Shown piece after piece: positions 29,706 through 33,225 of a stretch of DNA of 33,225 nucleotides (within the stretch, counting starts at the first letter, position 1; each line of letters opens with the position of its first letter). Source of the DNA: a bacterium. Lineage in GTDB: Bacteria > CAIJMQ01 > JAADFP01. The stretch covers positions 1-33,225 of the forward strand of contig JALUVB010000079.1 of the NCBI GenBank assembly GCA_027021085.1, given 5' to 3'. Under the pieces are notes generated by a model. That model was given only the letters and a program-made list of their open reading frames with translations. It was not told the origin of the DNA and made no database searches. The translations under genes were made by a program, and so were the position numbers.

Positions 29706-30194
29706 ATGAGTTATAGGTTTTTAGTTTCTAATCTGAGAAAGGGGCCAGGGAGAAAGCAATCAGTGAGTGTTTTCCCCGCTCACAAATCACAACTCGCATT
29801 TCCCTCCCTCACTACTCACAACTCACAACCCGCTACTAATAATAAGAGGGGCTTCACCCTTATTGAACTCATGGTAGTCATAGCCATAATCGTGCTTCTG
29901 GCCGGAGTGATGATTCCGAACTATATAAAAAACATGGAGAAAGCCAAGTTAGCCAAGGCCAAGGCAGATATAGAAATTCTCATCAAGGCCATAACTCTTT
30001 ACAGGGTGGATAGCGAAGAATTTCCTTCCTCTCTCAGCGACCTTACCTCGGGAACTCACCCTTACCTGGCAAGGGGTATTCCTCCAAGCCCATGGGGTGG
30101 TCCTTACACTTACTCGTTGTCTACTAACTCGTATACCATAGAAGCAAAGGATTCGCAGGGGAAAGTAAAATATTCGGAAACCATAAAATTTTAG
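29706..30194 (+). CDS. GspG-like major prepilin/pseudopilin, repeat-encoded leader
   Basis: 162 aa. Prepilin peptidase site KR-GFTLIELMVVIAII: cleavage after Gly49, Glu5 of the mature protein present. Mature ~113 aa ends with the GspG-type segment PYLARGIPPSPWGGPYTYSL. The unusually long leader (48 aa before the Gly) is largely encoded by heptamer array D (29778-29847). ATG 29706 has a distant GGAG; GTG 29763 with AGGGAGAAAG upstream is an alternative that still translates the array. Pro and Gly-rich C-terminus lacks pilin cysteines. Confidence 0.9.
   Translation: MSYRFLVSNLRKGPGRKQSVSVFPAHKSQLAFPSLTTHNSQPATNNKRGFTLIELMVVIAIIVLLAGVMIPNYIKNMEKAKLAKAKADIEILIKAITLYRVDSEEFPSSLSDLTSGTHPYLARGIPPSPWGGPYTYSLSTNSYTIEAKDSQGKVKYSETIKF
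29778..29847. repeat. Heptamer array D inside a prepilin leader
   Basis: Ten 7-base units in one register: GCTCACA, AATCACA, ACTCGCA, TTTCCCT, then CTCAC-bearing units at 29806-29826, and TACTAAT, AATAAGA at the end. It stops one base into the Arg codon before GFTLIEL. It shares the ACTCACA unit with array A (272-289). Confidence 0.8.
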
Positions 30195-30210
30195 GAAGGA
30201 GGAGGAGGAG

Positions 30211-30813
30211 ATGAATACAAAGGCACAAAGGCGGAGAGGCAGAAAGAATTCTTTTAACTCAAAGCTTGCATTTTCTTTACTCGCTACCAAAAGGAGGGGT
30301 TTTACCCTTCTGGAGCTCATGGTGGTGGTGGCCATAATTGTGATTCTGGCCGGGATAATTTTGCCGAATTATGCCAAGAGAGTGGATAGAGCCAGAATGG
30401 TAAGGGCGGAAGCGGATATTTCTGCGCTGGAGACAGCTATTGCCATGTATGCAAATGATATGGGTACCTATTTTGGCGATGTAAATGGAGATATTTCTCC
30501 CGTAGAAACAGGGTTAGTACAGGGCCCTCCTCAATCCGACCCTGTTTATAGCAAGTGGAATGGTCCCTACGTTAAAGGTATAAGTAAAGATCCCTGGGGA
30601 GAAGATTACCGGTTTTTTGGCAGGAACCCGGCAGTAACCAGCCAGGCTCAGCTGGAAACCAACCTGCAGAGCGAATACGGCAGCATTACCAATCTTCCTC
30701 CCCTGCGTTACTACATATTCTCCAAGGGGAAGAACCGCAAGACAGGCACTGGCTATAACCAGGACGACATCAATAACTGGGATGTAAATAAAACCTGGGA
30801 GAGCCTGTATTAA
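30211..30813 (+). CDS. GspG-like pseudopilin 2, octamer-encoded leader
   Basis: 200 aa. Cleavage site KRR-GFTLLELMVVVAII with Gly30. It has a Glu5-containing N-helix and a C-terminal part with YVKGISKDPWGEDYRFFG, again the GspG DPWG signature. It is followed by an extended, Asn/Gly-rich tail (GKNRKTGTGYNQDDINN). ATG 30211 follows AGGAAGGAGGAGGAGGAG, a very strong ribosome-binding site. The first leader codons (30217-30248) are a tandem 8-bp repeat. Lies 16 nt after pseudopilin 1. Confidence 0.9.
   Translation: MNTKAQRRRGRKNSFNSKLAFSLLATKRRGFTLLELMVVVAIIVILAGIILPNYAKRVDRARMVRAEADISALETAIAMYANDMGTYFGDVNGDISPVETGLVQGPPQSDPVYSKWNGPYVKGISKDPWGEDYRFFGRNPAVTSQAQLETNLQSEYGSITNLPPLRYYIFSKGKNRKTGTGYNQDDINNWDVNKTWESLY
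30217..30248. repeat. Octamer repeat inside the second prepilin leader
   Basis: ACAAAGGC is exactly repeated at 30217-30224 and 30225-30232, then GGAGAGGC (30233-30240) and AGAAAGAA follow in the same 8-bp step. Translated as part of the basic leader. Its reverse complement (GCCTTTGT) resembles the CTTTGTCA octamers at 33146-33201. Confidence 0.7.
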
Positions 30814-30817
30814 GATA

Positions 30818-30838
30818 AGTTATTAGTTGTGAGTTGAC
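30818..30838. repeat. Three AGTTNNN heptamers before the third prepilin
   Basis: AGTTATT, AGTTGTG and AGTTGAC follow one another and end 2 nt before the ATG at 30841, in the place where a ribosome-binding site would be expected. Confidence 0.55.
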
Positions 30839-30840
30839 TT

Positions 30841-31488
30841 ATGAGCGAAACTTTGACAAAAGAAGAGAAATCGTCTCAAGATGCAAAGCGCATCTCTGCC
30901 TTTACCCTCATTGAATTGGTCGTGGTGGTGGCCATTATCTCCCTGCTGGTTTTTGCCTCTATTCCCACCTTCAGGGAATTTATTAACACTTCCCGGCTGA
31001 GGCAGGCCTCCTACGATGTAATCTCAGCCCTGAGAACTGCCCGCGCCTCAGCTGTAAGTAACAGAATAGAGTACATGACGCTTTTTTATACGTCTATGCA
31101 AAATCGAAATAATATCCCCAACTTTGCCTATGCCTATCCCATCTGGTCTGCCGTGCTGGTTTACCAGGTGGAGGAAGGCCCCATAGGCGGATGGAAGAGA
31201 TTGCCCGAGAACATCTTCCTGGACTTTAATTATTTCTATGGGTTGGAGACAGGAGGGGTGGTAGGAGCAGACCCTGATGGTCTTCCCTATCCCAACAATG
31301 ACGAAGTGGTGCAGGGGGACAGTATGCCCATAGTAAGATTTAACAAGAAAGGTGGGGTGGAAGGCAGTGGATTCCCGTGTATACAGCTGAGGGATAATTC
31401 TACCCAGGACACGGCGGCCATAAGAGTATTGAGAAGCACGGGAAGAATATACCTTTATTCTTTCCGGGGTAAATTGGTGCAGGAATGA
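30841..31488 (+). CDS. GspH/FimT-like minor pseudopilin
   Basis: 215 aa. Prepilin N-terminus AKRISAFTLIELVVVVAII with Ala in place of the usual Gly before the cleaved bond. After the helix, FREFINTSRLRQASYDVISA and LRTARASAVSNR are the GspH/FimT signature, followed by a beta-rich domain with a Gly/Asp-rich insertion (EGPIGGWKRLPENIF) and VRVLRSTGRIYLY-like C-terminus. No good ribosome-binding site; heptamers fill that space. ATGA overlap with the next gene. Confidence 0.87.
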   Translation: MSETLTKEEKSSQDAKRISAFTLIELVVVVAIISLLVFASIPTFREFINTSRLRQASYDVISALRTARASAVSNRIEYMTLFYTSMQNRNNIPNFAYAYPIWSAVLVYQVEEGPIGGWKRLPENIFLDFNYFYGLETGGVVGADPDGLPYPNNDEVVQGDSMPIVRFNKKGGVEGSGFPCIQLRDNSTQDTAAIRVLRSTGRIYLYSFRGKLVQE

Positions 31489-32132
31489 GTAAAATAAAGT
31501 GCCGGCTGGAAGGTATAGGTTGTATGCGAAATAATCCCAAACTGGCTAAAGGCTCTGCCTGCTCACCCACAAGCGGTCTTACCCTGATAGAAATACTGGT
31601 TTCACTGGCCATTCTCTCCATTGGTATTCTGGCTATTGCGCATCTTTTCCCGGTAGGGTTGAAATCATCCGAGCGTGCGGTATCTTTTACCCGGGCTTAC
31701 TCCTACCTGCAGGACACGCTGGAAAAGCTGAAGTATGCCGCGGGCGTATATGATGCGGAAGATGTGGCAGAGCTGGAGAATACGTTTAACACCACAAATG
31801 GTCCTAACGGCGTTTTCTACATGGACCCCAACTCTTCTCATTACGATAAGCTCGGCTACTATGAGCTCTGGTACAGGTACCGGATGAATGGCCCCGATTC
31901 TCCTTACCAGGCTAATCCCGGGAAATTCACCACTTATAATGACCCGCAAACCGGGCAGGAATTGGCCTGGTCTTACCTGCTCTTTGAAGAGGAATCCAAT
32001 CTGGATACGGATATAGTGCAGAAAGTGTATATTTCTATCTACTGGAAAGAAAGCGGGGGAGAGAGGGCGGATACCACGCCTCTTTACATTGGTAATATTT
32101 ATTACAGGGAGTTTGGACATGTTCTGCCCTAA
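31485..32132 (+). CDS. GspI/PilV-like minor pseudopilin
   Basis: 215 aa. Leader of about 31 residues, site TS-GLTLIEILVSLAILSIGI, and the GspI/PilV pattern LFPVGLKSSERAVSFTRAYS in which a long N-helix leads to a short domain. The ATG overlaps the preceding stop (ATGA). Its stop overlaps the next start by 14 bp. Position between GspH-like and GspJ-like genes matches the gspG-H-I-J-K order. Confidence 0.87.
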   Translation: MSKIKCRLEGIGCMRNNPKLAKGSACSPTSGLTLIEILVSLAILSIGILAIAHLFPVGLKSSERAVSFTRAYSYLQDTLEKLKYAAGVYDAEDVAELENTFNTTNGPNGVFYMDPNSSHYDKLGYYELWYRYRMNGPDSPYQANPGKFTTYNDPQTGQELAWSYLLFEEESNLDTDIVQKVYISIYWKESGGERADTTPLYIGNIYYREFGHVLP

Positions 32133-32775
32133 GAGGGACCAAGGCTTCACCCTCATTGAAATGCTGGTGGCCGTGGCTATTCTGGCTATCATTGGCACCT
32201 CCTTTTATGCCATTTTCCAGGGCTCATTGGTTTCTTCCAACAAGGGGATGAATCTTGCCTTGGTCTCTTCCAATCTTCGCGGAGCCATGGATTACATTAT
32301 TAAAGACCTTAAAAATGCCGTGGACCCGGAATCAACAGGGAGAACGAATTTTTTCTTCGTAGGAGGAAAGAATAATCAATCTTATATGATGTTTGTAGTC
32401 CCAAATGAGGAAGGGGGTTACCAGGTAGTACTTTACACTCACTCAGAGGATGTCAGTGCTCCCGTGTATGCCGGTACTTCTCGGCAAATTTTGTTCAGGG
32501 CCACCCGGAAGTTGGAGGGGATAGATGTTAAGAGTCAACTTTACGGCACTACTCCGGTTTTCCCTCCTTTTGATGCTACCTGGGTTCAGGGAGATGATGA
32601 ACTGGCTATCCATATAAGTGGGGTTGAATTAAAATTCCAGGGAGAGAATGACTGGGATGATACAGGGCTTCTTCCTCTCTATGTTAATGTGAAACTTACC
32701 TCCACCTATGGCAAGGGAGAACTGGGGCAACAAAAGGAAATGGTTATGGAGGACACGGTGTATCTCAGGAAGTGA
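32119..32775 (+). CDS. GspJ/PilW-like minor pseudopilin
   Basis: 218 aa from ATG 32119, with AGGGAG at 32106-32111; upstream in-frame codons to 32089 lack such a site. Short leader MFCPKRDQ then GFTLIEMLVAVAILAIIGTS. The following ALVSSNLRGAMDYIIKDLKN and the late GVELKFQGENDW...YVNVKLT are GspJ-like. The stop TGA overlaps the next ATG (TGATG). Confidence 0.87.
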   Translation: MFCPKRDQGFTLIEMLVAVAILAIIGTSFYAIFQGSLVSSNKGMNLALVSSNLRGAMDYIIKDLKNAVDPESTGRTNFFFVGGKNNQSYMMFVVPNEEGGYQVVLYTHSEDVSAPVYAGTSRQILFRATRKLEGIDVKSQLYGTTPVFPPFDATWVQGDDELAIHISGVELKFQGENDWDDTGLLPLYVNVKLTSTYGKGELGQQKEMVMEDTVYLRK

Positions 32776-33140
32776 TGAGTGACAAGGTGAAGACTCATAA
32801 GGATTTAGAGGTTTGGAAAAAACCTATTGATTTAGTAGAAGAAGTTTACAAAATTACAGAAAAATTCTCCCAAAAGGAAAAGTACGGATTAACTTTTCAA
32901 ATGAGGAATGCAGCTATTTCCATCCCGAGCAATATTGCAGAAGGGGCAGCAAGAAACTCAACGAAAGAATTTATACAATTTTTATATATAGCATTAGGTT
33001 CTTTATCCGAATTAGAAACACAACTTTTAATTGCTCAAAGAATAAAATATTTGTCAGAGTCATCGGTTTTGGAAAGATTAGAAAAATTAATGATCCTACT
33101 TATAGGACTTATAAATAGCCTTGAGAGGAAGAACAAATGA
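32775..33140 (+). CDS. Four-helix-bundle protein (23S rRNA IVS / Avd-like)
   Basis: 121 aa. The family opening THKDLEVWKKPIDLVEEVYK, then QMRNAAISIPSNIAEGAAR and FLYIALGSLSELETQL, is diagnostic of the S23/IVS four-helix bundle family, first noted in intervening sequences of 23S rRNA and sharing its fold with the Avd protein of diversity-generating retroelements. No reverse transcriptase or rRNA is nearby. Function unknown; Avd binds nucleic acid. By hand count 32821-33120 is about 31 % G+C against about 46 % for 32581-32760, so it is a foreign-looking gene inside the prepilin operon. Start ATG 32775 (AGGA upstream) overlaps the GspJ-like stop; GTG 32772 is less likely. Confidence 0.93.
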   Translation: MSDKVKTHKDLEVWKKPIDLVEEVYKITEKFSQKEKYGLTFQMRNAAISIPSNIAEGAARNSTKEFIQFLYIALGSLSELETQLLIAQRIKYLSESSVLERLEKLMILLIGLINSLERKNK

Positions 33141-33156
33141 AAAGACCTTGTCACTC
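32777..33156. repeat. Perfect 12-bp inverted repeat bounding the four-helix gene
   Basis: GAGTGACAAGGT at 32777-32788 (from the G of the start codon) is exactly inverted as ACCTTGTCACTC at 33145-33156 (from 4 nt after the stop). The 380-bp unit contains only this gene. No transposase is present. Confidence 0.75.
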
Positions 33157-33225
33157 TGTACCCTTATCACTTTATCACTTTCTCCCTTTGTCATCTTCTT
33201 CCGGTATGGCTTTAATCATCGTGGT
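33137..33225 (+). CDS. GspK-like prepilin, 5' part only
   Basis: An open frame from ATG 33137 runs off the window end: a basic start MKRPCHSV, a leader of about 22 residues, then SSSGMALIIV, which is the GspK/PilX-type prepilin N-terminus (Gly before Met-Ala-Leu-Ile). GAGGAAG at 33125-33131 is the ribosome-binding site and the ATG overlaps the four-helix stop (ATGA). A gspK gene is expected here after G-H-I-J. The leader is encoded by the octamer array. Confidence 0.7.
   Translation, partial: MKRPCHSVPLSLYHFLPLSSSSGMALIIV
33146..33201. repeat. Octamer array (CTTTRTCA family) inside a prepilin leader
   Basis: Seven 8-base units in register: CCTTGTCA, CTCTGTAC, CCTTATCA, CTTTATCA, CTTTCTCC, CTTTGTCA, TCTTCTTC. 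The first unit is part of the 12-bp inverted repeat, so the matching unit lies inverted at the start of the four-helix gene. Confidence 0.75.

Overview
The window reads as chromosomal DNA of a diderm (LPS-making) bacterium, probably an uncultured candidate-phylum lineage. LpxD and KdsB imply lipid A/Kdo synthesis. PilB/PilT/PilC with a run of GspG/H/I/J/K-like prepilins imply a type IV pilus or type II secretion machine. Two NtrC-type regulators imply sigma-54 control. Base composition looks like about 45-50 % G+C by eye. I cannot fix the phylum from sequence alone; Omnitrophota-, Aerophobota- or Desantisbacteria-like lineages are guesses. Genes are densely packed with many 1-20 nt overlaps, and I see no convincing intrinsic terminator.

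Layout. 1-545: non-coding, dominated by a 7-bp-phased repeat array. 546-8739 (+): one long operon-like run of coaD, a long NfeD protease, a sensor kinase, a lone receiver, a short NfeD, a small unknown protein, the flotillin-like floA, a second unknown membrane protein, secG and an oligopeptide-binding protein. 8793-9773 (+): a RecB/Cas4-like nuclease with a probable Fe-S cluster. 9806-9924: second heptamer array. 9990-14168 (-): a sensor kinase and sigma-54 activator (overlapping genes), then lpxD behind a 20-bp perfect palindrome. 14241-18244 (+): cca, a third heptamer array that begins in the cca stop codon, a short isocitrate dehydrogenase, and purA. 18365-18599: tRNA-Lys(TTT) and tRNA-Glu(TTC), neither with an encoded CCA tail, consistent with a need for the cca enzyme. 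18784-21112 (+): kdsB and pyrG, overlapping by 20 bp.

21215-33225 (+): the pilus/secretion locus: PilB-like ATPase, PilT, second PilB-like ATPase with a textbook MshEN domain, PilC, sigma-54 response regulator, membrane kinase, then prepilins resembling GspG, GspG, GspH, GspI and GspJ. A four-helix-bundle (23S-IVS/Avd-like) gene follows, then the start of a GspK-like prepilin that runs off the window.

The most unusual signal is the short-period repeat DNA. Heptamer arrays keep a 7-bp register for 70-190 bp in intergenic regions. Related 7- or 8-bp arrays are translated as the cleavable leader peptides of three prepilins (29778-29847, 30217-30248, 33146-33201). The four-helix-bundle gene is bounded by a perfect 12-bp inverted repeat and is much richer in A+T than its neighbours, so it looks like a small inserted cassette kept in translational register with the prepilin operon. 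A second theme is a membrane-organisation operon in which a complete two-component pair sits between two NfeD genes and floA.
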